From contig JAYJMM010000116.1 in the NCBI GenBank assembly GCA_037349105.1, positions 3,720,001-3,784,000 of the forward strand: a stretch of 64,000 bases of DNA. The letters run 5' to 3'. The DNA is from Limnomonas spitsbergensis (Eukaryota; Chlorophyta; Chlorophyceae; Chlamydomonadales). Below the pieces are notes generated by a model. It was not told the DNA's origin. It worked only from the letters and a program-made list of their open reading frames with translations, and did no database searches. Shown here piece after piece: positions 12,063-24,262 of this stretch. The position numbers and the translations under genes are program-made. Positions within the stretch are counted from its first letter, which is position 1. Each line of letters opens with the position of its first letter.

Positions 12063-15000
12063 ATGCCAACGTCAACAATGGATTCCACTCATCAGCACCA
12101 CCACTCTTCAAAGGATTTATCCATGACAGCAGCTGGCAAGGCAGTGAGTCTGCCATGAGTTGACCATCATCTCCATGCCCTCAATCAGCACCCAGCTAGT
12201 TCATCCTGGCCTGATCCTCACTCCCCAGGTGGCAGCCAAGGCCGATGCACTTGAAAAAAAAGACAGCCTTGTCACCCTCGAAATGGGGGAGGATTACATT
12301 GCAACCAATCACATGGAGATGAAGAAAACCTCGGAGTATGAGGAAGAGGTGGCCGAGGGCAAGCCGGCTGCTGCTGGACGGCCGCTCCAGGAGGCGCTGT
12401 ACAACTCCTGGTTGCTTGCTGTTATGGGAGGGTTCTTAGCCATCATCTGCTTGTCAAGCGACCGAACGAAAACGCCGCAGCCTGGCAGCAACTGGTACGC
12501 GGCCAGGCGGCCACTGCATTCAAAAGAAGGGCAGGGGAATAACTGGAAGCCCGCGCTGAGCGGTTCAGATTATTTTGCGCGCCAGACCACCTCCTGCAGG
12601 CCGCTTTGTGTCCACCACTGGGCCAATGGGGACGAAACCTTGGCCGGCCTTCCGCCGGTTCCCCAGGGAGCAAGGCTTGATGCACCAGGCCCTCGTGGCC
12701 ATTGGCCGAGCTTAACCTGGAGCACCTTCAAAAATATGTAATGGGCGCTAAACACTGGCCCCTTCCCCCCCCACCTGCTGCTGACAAGACCGCCGTGCAT
12801 GCTTGCAGGTACTCTGTCGGCTACACCAACCCGTTCATCATGCAGCTGAAGGGCGACCCCGTTTACCTGGAGACCGCCATACTCATGCCCCCTTGGTCAG
12901 CACAAGAGATGTACTCAACTGGGATACTCCACCACGGACCGCATGAAGGCTTCAGGTATGGAGGGCCTATGTTGCCAACAAGTGGTCATTTTAGAGCGCA
13001 AGACCACTTCTTGGAGGTCGCCGGGCGGCCACCACTGGGCTGATGGGCCTTAACCTTGACCGGCCTACGGCCCGTGGCCGAAAGTAGCAGGGATCTTGCT
13101 GCAGGAGGCCCAGCCGGCTGTAAGCCGGGTGCTGAAGTGTAACTGAAGCACGATGATATGAGAAGCGTGGGACGACGCCTACTCTGAACCACAAGTGGCC
13201 AGACATACATTCAAACAAGCACACACACGCGCTGAAATCAGAAATAAATAAATGGGGTATTTGCAGTATTGCTCCACTTGCTGGATGGAGTAATGCCCTG
13301 CTCCGTCTCCTCCCTTCTTGGTTCTGAAGCCTCACTCTCGGTGTGCCCTACATACCTGACTGTTTGTGGCCCCGTGCCTTCAGGAAGCTCCTGTCCAGTC
13401 CTGTGAAGGACTACAAAGATGTCCCACGGGTCTCCAGGCGTGCGATGCGAGGCTTCCAGAACGTCGCGCGGGCCGAGCCTGCTACACCCGGGCAGCGCCG
13501 TCGTCTGTCCAGCGCCGGAAGCAGCGATTCTCACCCACCGTCCTTGCTGGTAGGAGGCTAAGCTCATGTCCTGTCCCAGCTCCCATCCCCTCTTGATCTT
13601 ACAGAATCTATTGATGATGCTCTGTGAGTGCGAGTGTTTATTTGAGGGTGCTTCAGCAACGCGTAGCAATGTGTCCTCACTAGTGGGAGACTAGGCTCTG
13701 ACGTCATCCTGGATCCCTTCCTAAAACCCTCCCGGATCCTCTCCCCTCCCCTCCCCTCGCCACCCCTCCCCTCCCCTCAACTCACCACCCCTCCCCTTCC
13801 CTCCCCTCCCTGCTCCTTTTCCCTCCCCTCCCCTCCAACCCTATCCCATCCCATCGTAATCTTGCGGAGACCATAGATGGCACTGTGTGCATGACAACAC
13901 TCTGTGGGAGTGTGCAAGCCAGTGTATATATGAGAGTGCTTCACTGCTTCAGCTATTCCGCAGCTACACCCCAGCCTGGAGCCGAGGGGGCCTTGTGCTG
14001 CAGGCCCCTGCTGCCTGGACCACTGGCTGTAGGGTGGTCAAGCTGTGGTCCCTACTGGTCCTGTGATATCTGCGCAGTGGCCTGACGGAAGTGGTTTGGT
14101 GTGCACGGAAGAGAAGACTGGTGTGTATCACCACAGACACATGGGGACAGTATCAGTTTTGTATTCCGTGGCCCAGGCTTTTCACTTAATGGCGACTCCT
14201 ACCCACCTCTCTGGCTGGTGCCAGGCAATGCTCTCCCTCCATCCCCCAGCTCACATCCCCCAAGTTCCCTTGCTTGCAGCATCCAGCAATGACTCTCTGT
14301 GCATGGTGACACATGATGCTCCGCCCTGCGTGCCCCCTAGGTCTATGTGGCTCAAGCCCTGCACTCGGACGCACTGCATCCTGAGCCACTCAGCAACTGG
14401 ACTGCTATCTCCTACGCCAGCACGTGCGTCTTCGACCAAGCGCAGTCGCGGTCGTGTAACGTGGAGATGAAGAACCTGCAGCGCGTCAACACCGACCTAC
14501 CCTGCTTCTTGGTAGTGTCGCTGATACACCCGGATGCGTCGCTCAACATGTCCAGCCTTGTAGATGCGAGCCAGGTAAGCAGCTGAGCTGAACCCTTAAC
14601 CCAGAGCACTCAACCCTTAACCCTAAAACCGCAACTCAAGAGCACTCAACCCTGAACCCTAAACCAAAACATGTCCAGCCTTGTGGATGCGAACCATGTG
14701 AGCAGCTGAGCGTTCTTGATGCACGGCTGTTGCCTAGTTGTCATTAACCGAGCTGTTGCGCACCTGTTGCACAGTCGTACGTGGATGTGCGCTAGGTGGA
14801 TTTGTGTGTTGCTGTTTCACACAATCAAAGAGGCCGGCCAGGTATTCAGGTCGATGCTTTACAGAACTTGAGATACTTTACTTGTGCAGAGAAATGAACT
14901 GTCACAAAGTAAAGCATTTCAGGCTAGGTGCTTTACTCAGTTCAGAGTAAGCGGTGGGCCGTGGGCCAGGCAGTAGGGAGCTATCAGCTGGTGTGGGTGG

Positions 15001-18000
15001 CGCGGGACCAGTCTACCCCTTAATGGTGCAGCTCGTTGAGTGGGTAGTTCATAAACGCTAGCAATTTCTGTAGGTACTCCATGTATAATACGGTTCAAGC
15101 ACCAAAATTATGCTGTTGTTCCTAATACTTGACAGATGCAGGAAATATAAGTACATGAGGAATGTACACTAAAAATGCTAGTTAAACAAATAAATTCAAG
15201 GCTGGACAGGAGCTGCATGTCCTGGCTGTGGATCCACTGTCTTGCCTCCCTGCCCCCTCCGCCTCCTCCTCCACTGTGTGTACAAGTGGTTGTCCGCATC
15301 AACGGGCTCTAGAAGACGGGGTTGACCGTCGAGAACCGTTGTTTGACCGTCGAGGATGGATGGACAGGGTCAAATCTCTTTGTCTGTGTAGCTCTGATCC
15401 TCTCTTCCCCCCCCCTCCACCCTCCACTTCTGCCCTCTCCACCGCATGTGCAGGTGGCTTTGTAGCTCTAATCCTCTTCCCCACCTTGCCCTCCACCTCT
15501 GCCCTCTCCACCGCCTGTGCAGGTGGCTGTGCGTATCAACGCGCATCAGATGGGCGGTTTCGGCCTGGTCAAGGAGTGGATTGCGCTGCTGGTGGTGGCG
15601 CTGGTGCTCATTGCGCTGGCGGCTGAGATCGCGCACCGCACGTGGATCGCCTTTACGGGCGCCTTCGCAATGCTCGGTGAGGATTGCAGATTGTTTGCAC
15701 TGGGCCCGGTCCCTGGAGTGCCCCGTGGGAACAGGGCCTGGCCGCCGCAGATCTTGTATGCCTTAGCGGCGAATTTCATATTGGTTTCCTTTACGGGCGC
15801 CTTCGCAATGCTGGGTGGTAAGAATTACAGATATTTTAAACCGGGCCTGGTCCCTGCAGTGCCTCCGAAGGATCAGGGCCTCGCCGCCGCAGCTCTCTTG
15901 CGCCTTTGCGGCGATTTCGAGATCTGTTTCCATTGCTGGCGAGTTGTCAGTGCTGAGAGGGGTGGAGGGCCAGTGTGTGGAGGGCCAGTGTGTGGAGGCT
16001 GGCAGGACAAGCTGTTTTCAGGAGCCCAGTAAATGAGGGCTTGGCTTGCCTTACCTTGCCTGCCTTTCCATACTTGATGCAAAGTTAATGAACTCTGAAA
16101 GCCTCCTGAATGGTGGCTCTGCCTCTGCTGCTGCCTGCTGTGTCCCTAGGCCTGTTGCTGCTGGCCAACGCGGTCCCAGACATCGAGGAGGTCATGCAGT
16201 TTGTGGATTTCGGCACCTTGGGCCTCCTTTTCGGAATGATGCTCATCGTGGGTCAGGTGCGTGAGAGTCAAGACTAAGCGACAAAATGTGATATGGTATG
16301 GCAAACACATGCTCCATCTTTTGGAAGGCAAAGCAAACACATGTTTTGCTGATTTGTTGCGTTATAGATGCCACTTATAGATGCCTGCCCAGAAAATGTA
16401 TCAACCAGCCTCATGATCAGAAAGCCATAGTGGCACCCGCTCTGCTGTGCAAGCTGCTGAAGCAGGACACCCCATGCACCCCTCTGACTGCAGCTTCAGA
16501 AAACCGGCATTTTTGAGGTCATCTGCTCGGCCTGTTTGAAAGCCAGCAAGGGCAACCTGCTCGTCGTTACGTGCCTGCTGGCCCTCATCACGGCATTCAT
16601 GTCGGCATGGTACGTGGGCAGGGTTTGCCGCAAGTAATCTAGGAGTCATCAGCATCTAATGAGTGATGGTGTGACGTGCCTGCTGACCCTCATCACGGCA
16701 TTCATGTCGGCATGGTACGTGGGTTGGGGAGCTGAATATATGCTGATACATGGAATCTAGGAGTCATGAGCGTCACAGGGATGGTAGTACGGCTGTTGTA
16801 GCGTGCCTGTTGACCCTCTTCGCAGCATTCATGTCGGCATGGGTTTAAAGGTGGGGGACCTGAACTCTTAGCTGATGCAAAGAATCCAAGAGTCGTCAGC
16901 GTCAAAACAAATTTTTTATTTTCTTTGGCTCGGCTATGGCTCAGCTTTCTTTCAGCCACCTCTTCGCCGTCGGTTAGAGGCTTGATGCGCGACCAGCCTT
17001 GCTGCTTGGGTCTGTGTCTGTAGGCCGGTCAAGGTTTGACCAATGTGGGTTCTTTGGCGTCCGCAGGACGGAACGCCAAAAGTGGATTTGTAGCAGGACA
17101 AAGAAACGCTACATCGAAATTATAATTGTCTGGCTACTGCTCATTATTTGCAGGCGGGTCTGACAGATTATTTCCAGTCTGCCTTAGTGCATCTCTTCGC
17201 CAAGCTTGCCAGTGCAGGCTGAGCAACGTTGCCAATCAATTCCAAGTTGATCTGATGCGCTTGTGTGTGTTTGATCCGTTCGTAACCAATCTGTTATAAT
17301 GCCTCTTCCTTGCCTGCCTTTATGCATCTTCCTTTCCACACTTGTCCGTGCAGGCTGGACAATGTGACAACTATGCTACTGATGGTGAGGGAAATAGGGA
17401 GGGCAGGGAGATGGAGGACATTGGTGTGGTATCATGGCCAATGATGTAGTTGCACCTGTCCTGCTGAAGTGCAGATTGGATCATGTAGAGACGATGCGGC
17501 GGATGGGAGAGGAAATCCTGATAGAGCCATGGGGAATGCAGGAGATTGGAGGTCAAGGGTGTGATGTCACCGTAGATGATAATATGATTATATGAGGGAG
17601 GTACTGCGTACCGCAGTACTGCTATACTGCTGTGTACAGCTTGGAGACTGCTGCGCCTTTTGGCTCCAAAACGATTTTCTCAATTGCCCTGTCCACCCTG
17701 TTCGGCAGGCCCCAATGACCATGTCGGTGTTTGAGGCTGTGGGCCGTGATCCGCGGCCGCTGCTCATGGCTCAGGTGGGGAGGGGGGCCGGCTTCATGGG
17801 CATTATATAAATCTCCCCTTGTACTGCAGGCTCTGTAGTGCCACTTGCATATCAGGCAGAGGGATGAGGCCCGATGGAAATAGGTGGATCATGCACGGGC
17901 AGTTCCTGTGTCCCGCTATGGCAGGCAAGCAATGCCGGTCCACAAGGAACCACTGGCAGAGGCCACGTGTCATTATTTGCCATCTTTTTTTCATGCAGAG

Positions 18001-21000
18001 CTTTGACATGACAACATCCTTAGTTGGTAACGACCATCCTGTCCATGGCGCCAGGGTTTAATCCTGTCTACCCTGCTCATATGCATAGAGGAGCTAATCA
18101 AGGGCACTGCTTTCACGCATGTGAAGCATCTGTCGCCTTTACCCGCCAACCTCACCGGGATGGACAATTTGTATTTCCAACTAATTAAGTGTCGCATTTA
18201 AATGCACTTAATAGTAGTAGCAGTAAATGCATTTACCCCCTCTCCCTGACACACTGCATTGTTGTGTGAGCGATATGAGAGCAATCAGATCTGGCAATAT
18301 CGCAGATGGCGCACCCCACGGCACCCCATAGGGTGTGTTGCGTGCCGAGTGATGCTGTGAGGACAGCTGCTGGGAGGGGTGGGTGTGGCATCAGAAACAG
18401 CTCCTTTAAGATCCCTGTTCTGTAGTGTGATGCGCCTTTCCTTGTTTTGAAGCTGCCTTTAATGTGGTGTGTATGCAGGCCATGCTGAGCAACATGGGCG
18501 GCACGTCCACTCTCATTGGTGACCCACCGGTAAGCCCCAGGATTGGACCTCGATCGGCTGCTGTCCTTGCAGATCACAGTGGCAGGCTTCCTGTCTCAGA
18601 TCTATATTTGCTGGTCTGTCACAGTAGCTTACCCAGTGCTACGGCCGCTCTGGTGGCTCCTGCAAACCATGACCCAGAAAATGTATTGTTTTCAAAAGGG
18701 AACCATGCCGTATTGTGGCTACGCATTGATAGCCTTGCCGGGCTGTGAATGCTGTTGTCTGCACCATGTCTCCCTCGTCGCTAATAATGCGGATTTTGCT
18801 TCCTTGTGCAGAATATCATCATCGGACTGCGCTTTCAGGAGGAGTTGGGGTTCATAGACTTCATGGACAACTTGGTGCCGGGGGTCGTGTTTGCGATATT
18901 TCCGTGCCTGGCCCTGCTGGTTTGGATATTCAAAAACGACCTGACAGGTGGGTGCCCTGCATGTGGATATAAGGGGTAGTTGCCACTGTTTTGATTGGGT
19001 TGCCTCAGCTGCTCTTCAGCTACAGCCCGGCCTACAGGCTTAGTGTAGCAAGCCCTGTTGCTTAGGCCACCGGCCTTGGGCCGGTCTAGGTTTGGTCCCT
19101 ATTTGCGCAGAGGTGGCCGCCCGTGGTGGCCGTCCCCCCAATTTGGTTTGCTGCGTACTAAAATGGACACTGGTGGCTGGGGACAATGAAGTGTCTAGGG
19201 AATGGTCTCAAGGTTCGAGACCCCCCTGGCTGATGCATGTGGCCCAAATTAAAATACAAAGACTGGTGATCAGCTCTGACGATGACTGAGCTGTTTTTTT
19301 GCCACAGTTTTCTATTGTGGCCCGGCTACATTTCAGCTGTGTTTCAGCTGTCTCCTGGCCTCGGGCTGAAGGCCCCATGCCCGGCTCGACACGCTGCCTG
19401 GGCCTGTGTCTGTTGGTCCTTCAAGGTTTGTTTGATGTAAGGCCTTTGTCAGCTGCGGGGCGGTCCCCAGCCGACAGGTCATCTTCGAGATGGAAAATAT
19501 TGAAGGGGTCATGAACAATGGTGTATCCAATCCTCCCTGCAACACACCTATGCACACTCACCCCTCACCCCTCACCCCTCACAGGCCAAATCCCCAACTT
19601 TGAGGAAGTCATGATACTTGTCGGCGACTGCAAGATCAAGGACTGGAGGCTGTTCTGCCGGTCAGGCAAGTAATGTGGGGGCTGTTAAGCTGGCAAGGCA
19701 GGGAGTGTGGGACGGTGTAGGCTGTTCTGCCGGCCTGGACAGCAGGGCTGTCAAGATTACAACCCCTGCTATGGATTGGATCAGCAGCCTTGGTCAGTCT
19801 CATCACAGCTTGATGTCTCCTATGTACCCTGATGCTCCAAAGCTAGTCAAAGTGTGGATGTACCGCTTCAGAGTTTGTACACCTCCGTTGCTTGCGAATT
19901 AGAGGTACCAGAATAAGCTCTACCTCTACAGCATTCCTACCTTTTTATATAAAGCAACCCAAGTGGACAGCTTGTGTCCACAGCCTAGTATTCAGGTTCA
20001 TCACAACGCTTCTCCATGAAAGGCATGCATTGGCAAGCACGGGCCAGGCATGAGTGTGTTGCTCACTAGCCACCTTGCCCCTCGTCCCCCCTTACCTCAG
20101 GCTACATCACTGTTTGCGTCATTATCGGCTTTCTGCTTCAGCCTGTGTCGGGTCTCAACCCCGCATGGCTAACGCTTGTGGGTGCGGTAGTGCTGACCAT
20201 CACTGTGTCCAGGAAGGAGGCCCATGAGATCATGCATGTGAGAGCAGGGACGGGAAGGGGTATGTGAGAGTGAGTGCGGTGGTACTGACCATCACTGTGT
20301 CAAGGAAGGAGGCCCATGAGATCATGCATGTGAGAGTGGGGACGGGGAGGGTATGTGGGAGTGGGAGTGCTAAGGATCACTGTGTCGAGGAAGGAGGCTC
20401 ATGAGATCATGCATGTGAGAGCGGGGACGGGGAGGGGTATGTGAGAGTGGGAGTGCTAAGGATCACTGTGTCGAGGAAGGAGGCTCATGAGATCATGCAT
20501 GTGAGAGCGGGGACGGGGAGGGGTATGTGAGAGTGGTAGTGCTAAGGATCACTGTGTCGAGGAAGGAGGCTCATGAGATCATGCATGTGAGAGTGGGGAC
20601 GGGGAGGGGTATGTGAGAGTGGGAGTGCTAAGGTTCACTGTGTCGAGGAAGGAGGCTCATGAGATCATGCATGTGAGAGCAGGGACGGGGAGGGTTATGT
20701 GGGAGTGGGTGCGGTGGTACTGACCATCACTGTGTCAAGGAAGGAGGCCCATGTGATCATGCATGTGAGAGCGGGATCGAGGAGTATGCGAGGGTGGGGA
20801 CGGCGTCGGGCGCGTCACGTTGTGGTGCATTATAGCTCAAGGGCTTCACATGACATATTTCCACGAAGCCTTACCGATGTATGTCCTGTGAGCCCTAATG
20901 CCTCTTGTGAGTTGCTTGGACACACCGCTGCCAGTCTTCAGCCTGCATTCCCAATCAGGCCTTTGGCGGCCGCTGGCGGCCTGCCGAAGGTGGACTGGTC

Positions 21001-22474
21001 GTCGGAAAAAGAAACCCTGTGCCTGCCTGCCCCTGACCCCGCAGATGGTGGAGTGGGACATGCTGCTCTTTTTCTGCGGGATGTTCATCATGGTGGAGGG
21101 TGCAGTCGGTGAGATTCCGTAGATATCTTGTTTTATGCCCTGCCTGCCCCCTGACCGCGTCTTCTTTGCTGAAGTGCTTCAGCCACACTTCCAAGGACAG
21201 CCTGGCCTGTGTCTTGCAGGGCTTGTGGCAGCCAGCCTTGTTGTTCGGGCCACCGACGCAAGGCCGGTGAAGTTGTTTCCAACTTTGGCCCAGTCGTAGC
21301 CGTTTGGCAGCCCACCAAATGGTGTTCTGGTGCACACTTAAGTGCGCCCTAACCTTTGTGATGCTTCATTGCCGCCCCCTAGGCTGCCCCTGCCCGCCCC
21401 CTCCTCTCCTGTCCTGAACCCTTGACGGGTCCTGATATTAATGTGTGTTGATGATGGTGTCCCATCTGCGCGCAGAGCTAGGCCTGATCAATCGCATCGC
21501 GCAGCTGTTGCAGCTCATCATTGATACCGCACCGGAGTCTGCTCAATTGGTAAGAAAGGTCAAGTTTGTTTTCAAACCCTTAACCCTGAATCATTGAGCC
21601 GGAGTCTGATCATCTGGTAAGAGGCCACTGTGGACCACTAACCCTAAACACTAAACACTAACTCTAAACCCTTAACCCTAAAACTAGAGTCCACTAGGCA
21701 CCCAGTGTCTCGAAATATGTGTCAAACCCCACATTGGTGAATGCTGTCACTCTCCACCCACCCTCCACGCACGCGCTTGCTTCCACTCGTGTCACCACGG
21801 TTATATGAGGATGGTGCACCCACATTTATAACTGCCTCCCAATCAAGCCTCCTCCCGCTTGCTTCCAGATTGCCGCCATTCAGGTCATCATTTGGTTCAG
21901 TGCCATCTTCTCAGCTCTGCTGGACAACATCCCGTGAGTGGCGCACTTTGCTGTTCAGCATACCTCTGGGGCTTTGTTGGGCTTGCTTCAGAGGTTTCCT
22001 TCGCTGTCCTTGGGGTGCCATACATACAGCTCGCGGGACCCGCCCCTGCGAACCCTTTGGGCAGTGCCAACAGACAAAAATACCTAACCCTGTTTGACCC
22101 CGGTCTTTCAACATCACGACCATTGTATCAGTTTTCGCTCACCCCTGAACTCTCTTGAAATCAATTCCGTGCATGCTTACTCGGCTGCTGCTGTGTGTAG
22201 GTACACAATCACGCTGCTGCCAGTTATTCAACAGCTGGCTCTGGACAACCCCCAACTCGAGCTGCCCATCCTAGCTTGGGCCCTGGCTTTCGGGGCCTGC
22301 TTTGGAGGCAACGGCACCATTATCGGAGCCTCCGCCAACATTGTGACGGTGACCCTGGCGGAAAAGAAGGGCCACCGGATAGGATTCCTGCAGTGGATGC
22401 GTGTCGGAGTGCCTGTCACGATCTTGAGCGTGGCCCTTGCGGACGCTTACATGCTGATGCGCTACTGCACGTAG
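12063..22474 (+). CDS. OCA2: P-protein (OCA2)-like permease, ArsB/NhaD superfamily, complete 18-exon gene
   Basis: Exons with matching phases: 12063-12143, 12229-12494, 12809-12955, 13384-13549, 14341-14574, 15523-15676, 16150-16256, 16494-16609, 17354-17384, 17709-17774, 18479-18529, 18812-18947, 19585-19665, 20101-20237, 21045-21108, 21476-21549, 21869-21933, 22201-22474; 2,250 nt, 749 residues. A second ATG lies at 12078. Residues 1-87 are a His-rich then acidic cytosolic tail. TM1 is about 88-103. A large extracytosolic loop (about 105-310, with LVVSLIHPDA) precedes a cluster of membrane segments. Diagnostic motifs are AFMSAWLDNVTTMLL, SNMGGTSTLIGDPPNIIIG (about 460-478) and the C-terminal pseudo-symmetric FGACFGGNGTIIGASANIV (about 689-707). 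Human P protein is about 838 residues. Relatives move anions, Na+/H+ or dicarboxylates and act in acidic organelle membranes; the substrate here cannot be read from sequence. The exon at 13384-13549 is the least conserved and rests mainly on phase and splice sites. Confidence 0.92.
12578..13130. repeat. Dispersed GC-rich repeat family, first two copies
   Basis: Two copies (about 12578-12720 and 12985-13130) share GGCGGCCACCACTGGGC/CCACTGGGCC, ACCTTGRCCGGCC and AGCAAGGC/CAGCAAG blocks, in the introns on either side of exon 3. Further copies recur at about 13975-14070, 16950-17100, 19005-19180, 19310-19480, 20935-21010, 21175-21345, 52790-52945, 55425-55520 and 57295-57490, in both orientations. 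No protein is encoded; it looks like a short non-autonomous element (SINE or MITE). Confidence 0.6.
14545..14712 (+). repeat. Duplicated exon end plus donor (P-protein exon 5)
   Basis: The exon end at 14574 (NMSSLVDASQ|GTAAGCAGCTGAGC) is copied about 120 bp downstream (14668-14712) as NMSSLVDANH|GTGAGCAGCTGAGC. The spacer holds CCCTAA-type telomere-like motifs. Confidence 0.8.
15396..15535 (+). repeat. Duplicated acceptor (P-protein exon 6)
   Basis: The acceptor before 15523 (polypyrimidine CCACCTCTGCCCTCTCCACC then TGTGCAG|GTGGCT) has an upstream copy ending TGTGCAG|GTGGCT at about 15456, roughly 73 bp earlier. The upstream copy soon meets a stop (GTGGCTTTGTAG), so the downstream one is taken as genuine. 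Confidence 0.75.
15650..15845 (+). repeat. Duplicated exon end plus donor (P-protein exon 6)
   Basis: The exon end TTTACGGGCGCCTTCGCAAT with donor at 15676 is repeated at about 15,790-15,830 with a mutated junction (CTGGGTGGTAAGAATTACAG). The flanking intron, including a CCGGGC...GTCCCTG block, is duplicated too. Confidence 0.8.
16566..16880 (+). repeat. Triplicated exon end plus donor (P-protein exon 8)
   Basis: The genuine exon end at 16609 encodes TCLLALITAFMSAW with donor GTACGT. A second copy at 16671-16726 keeps ITAFMSAW and the GTACGTGGG donor. A third, decayed copy at about 16799-16850 ends GCATGGGTTT. The intron segment with 'AATCTAGGAGTCAT' is triplicated along with it. Confidence 0.85.
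16950..17100. repeat. Dispersed GC-rich repeat copy
   Basis: Contains ACCAGCCTTGCTGCTTGGG, TAGGCCGGTCAAGGTTTGAC and AAAAGTGGA blocks of the family, within the P-protein intron before the 31-nt exon. Confidence 0.55.
19005..19480. repeat. Two adjacent copies of the dispersed GC-rich repeat
   Basis: Copy one (19005-19180) has CAAGCCCTGTTGCTTAGGCC, GGGCCGGTCTAGGTTTGGTC and GGACACTGGTGG. Copy two (19310-19480) has TGCCTGGGCCTGTGTCTGTT, GGTCCTTCAAGGTTTG and CTGCGGGGCGGTCC. They occupy the P-protein intron before exon 13. Confidence 0.55.
20185..20790 (+). repeat. Seven tandem copies of exon end plus donor (P-protein exon 14)
   Basis: The exon end at 20237 (TVSRKEAHEIMH|GTGAGAG) is followed by six tandem copies at about 85-95-bp spacing. 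Each retains AGGAAGGAGGC, ATCATGCAT and the GTGAGAG donor. Together they make up most of the intron up to the exon at 21045. This is the clearest junction array in the window. Confidence 0.9.
21175..21345. repeat. Dispersed GC-rich repeat copy
   Basis: Contains CAGCCAGCCTTGTTGTTCGG, GGCCACCGACGCAAGGCCGG and GGTGTTCTGGTGCACA blocks; lies in the P-protein intron between exons 15 and 16. Confidence 0.5.
21530..21690 (+). repeat. Duplicated exon end plus donor (P-protein exon 16) and telomere-like CCCTAA repeats
   Basis: The exon end CCGGAGTCTGCTCAATTG|GTAAGA at 21549 is copied at about 21598-21625 as CCGGAGTCTGATCATCTG|GTAAGA. The spacer and following sequence contain AACCCTTAACCCTGAA and AACCCTAAACACTAAACA, similar to plant/algal telomere repeats. 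Confidence 0.75.
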
Positions 22475-23860
22475 ACCGGATATAAACTGTACGTAGGCAT
22501 GCTGATCGGCGACTGCATGTAGACTGCTTTTAAGCACGGTGTTTACACAATGTTAGTGCCGCACACAAATAATTGTTTCCTCCAGGTTGAGTCCTTAGAC
22601 ATTGCTGGATATTCTTGAGACCATGAAACTGCCCCTTCCTCCTAAACTGTCCACATGTGTGACCCGCTGGTCCACACGTGAGGTTATGACCCACATGTGT
22701 GGTTGTGACTGCGGGAATAAGGGGGCTGTACCACAGCAATCCATGGTTTAAATCGTTTGTTCAGGGGGGGAGGGCTGCTGAGACATTCGAGATTGAAGGC
22801 TATCTTCCGAATTATGCTTTGAGGTAGCATGTAGGGGAGTGTGTGATTCATAAACATTGAATACTTGCTGTTCCCATGGATTGCTTACCTTACGTTCATA
22901 AATATAATGGCACTGGATGTGATCATATGTTTGCAATGACATGGCATGTGTCCACTCGTCTCTTTCCTTGGTTGGCGATTTCGAATGGTTGGGAAGTCTC
23001 TCCTCCTGCCCGGTGTCATCACTCTCACCACAGTCAGTTTTACCGAGGTTAGGGAGACCAGTTTTAGAGCACCGGAAAGAGATTGTTTTTTGCGCAGATG
23101 ATGGAATCGTTTTGTATTTGCATGTAAGAAACCCTCTTAAATACCTCGCTAAGCATAATCAGAAGGGCGGAAGGAATGCTTTTCTACCTACCACACATTG
23201 ACTGTTGGCAAATTACTTTGATATACGGTACCCTAGTTTACTGGGCCTAGCGAGAGGTGCATAAAATAAGTCCGTGGCTGCTTTGGCCACTGAGCATGGC
23301 ACATGTATTCATAACTGCTTACTCTGCTGCAACTCTGTTAAATTTTGTGAAGGTTTACAGTACATAGGGGAATCACATTTGATTCACGAGAACAAGCTCT
23401 GGTTTGCGCAATAGACACTGCTACGTTCAGTCCAGCTGAGTAGGCTTCTTCACAAGCGCCCGATGACCCGAGTCACTAGGGTGACTCCCAAAGAGCCGTG
23501 TCTGATAACTGTACGCATGATTGTTTGAATCTGGATAGTGTCTCCGAGGAAGAATGGTGAGATGAAAAATACCACAGCATTAGACGCTAGAGGATTCAGG
23601 GTTCTGAGAGGCGCCATCTTAACAAAAAGCCTGTTTGGAAACTCAAGACAGAAGGCACGAGCGAAAATAAGGGTAAGAGGTGGGCGTGTGCCAGCAGTGT
23701 AGTATTGAGCCCATCCAAGCCAGCAGCCGATGAAGTCAAGAGGTGGTGACAGGTGAGGTACTCTATGACCACTAGGATGTGAAGTTTTGAGATGTGAAGA
23801 TGTTGAGTTTGTGAAGTCAATGACGTCTGGGCCCTGCTCAAAAAGGCATAGCCGCGTGGG
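22475..23860. other. 3' flank of the P-protein gene, no gene seen
   Basis: No conserved coding block on either strand. The P-protein 3' UTR presumably begins here. A TGTAA motif, used as a poly(A) signal in many green algae, occurs near 23124, too far downstream to assign with confidence. Confidence 0.4.
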
Positions 23861-23869
23861 CGCCTAATT

Positions 23870-24262
23870 TGAGGGTTGGGAGGAAAGAAAGCAAAGTTTG
23901 TGAAGTTTTGAGACCGGATGAGAGAGTGGTGGGCAAGGAATTCCCCACCATGCCGAAGGTGCGAAGGGAGTGTGATTGTGTGCGCATAAATTTGCGACTG
24001 CGGCTCGTCGCGATCAGCACGGCTGATACCAGAGGACGGCGCAACGGTCAGCGGCGAGAGGCACGCTACTGCCAGCGGTGTTGGGCACGGGGGGGTAAGT
24101 AGAGACCAGGTGGAGGATGCGCTACATGTGTGCTTCCAGTGCCCTAGTGTCAGGGAGCAGTTACGGGAGCGGGGGTGGGCAGGTCCTCCAGGTGCTGCCA
24201 CTAACTTCCACCAGCTGTACCAGGCTGAGCAGGTGTGGGATGCACTTGCTTTTGTGAACTGA
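23870..24262 (+). mobile_element. Decayed non-LTR retrotransposon (LINE) 3' coding end with zf-RVT-like motif
   Basis: Plus-strand reading gives RLRLVAISTADTRGRR, then GQRREARYCQRC (CX2C). After a frame break comes VEDALHVCFQCPSVREQL (HX4C) and finally QVWDALAFVN plus stop at about 24262. The CX2C...HX4C zinc-binding tail after an arginine-rich stretch is typical of the end of LINE reverse transcriptases. The frame break and the lack of any upstream RT domain make it a 5'-truncated, inactive fragment. Confidence 0.6.
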
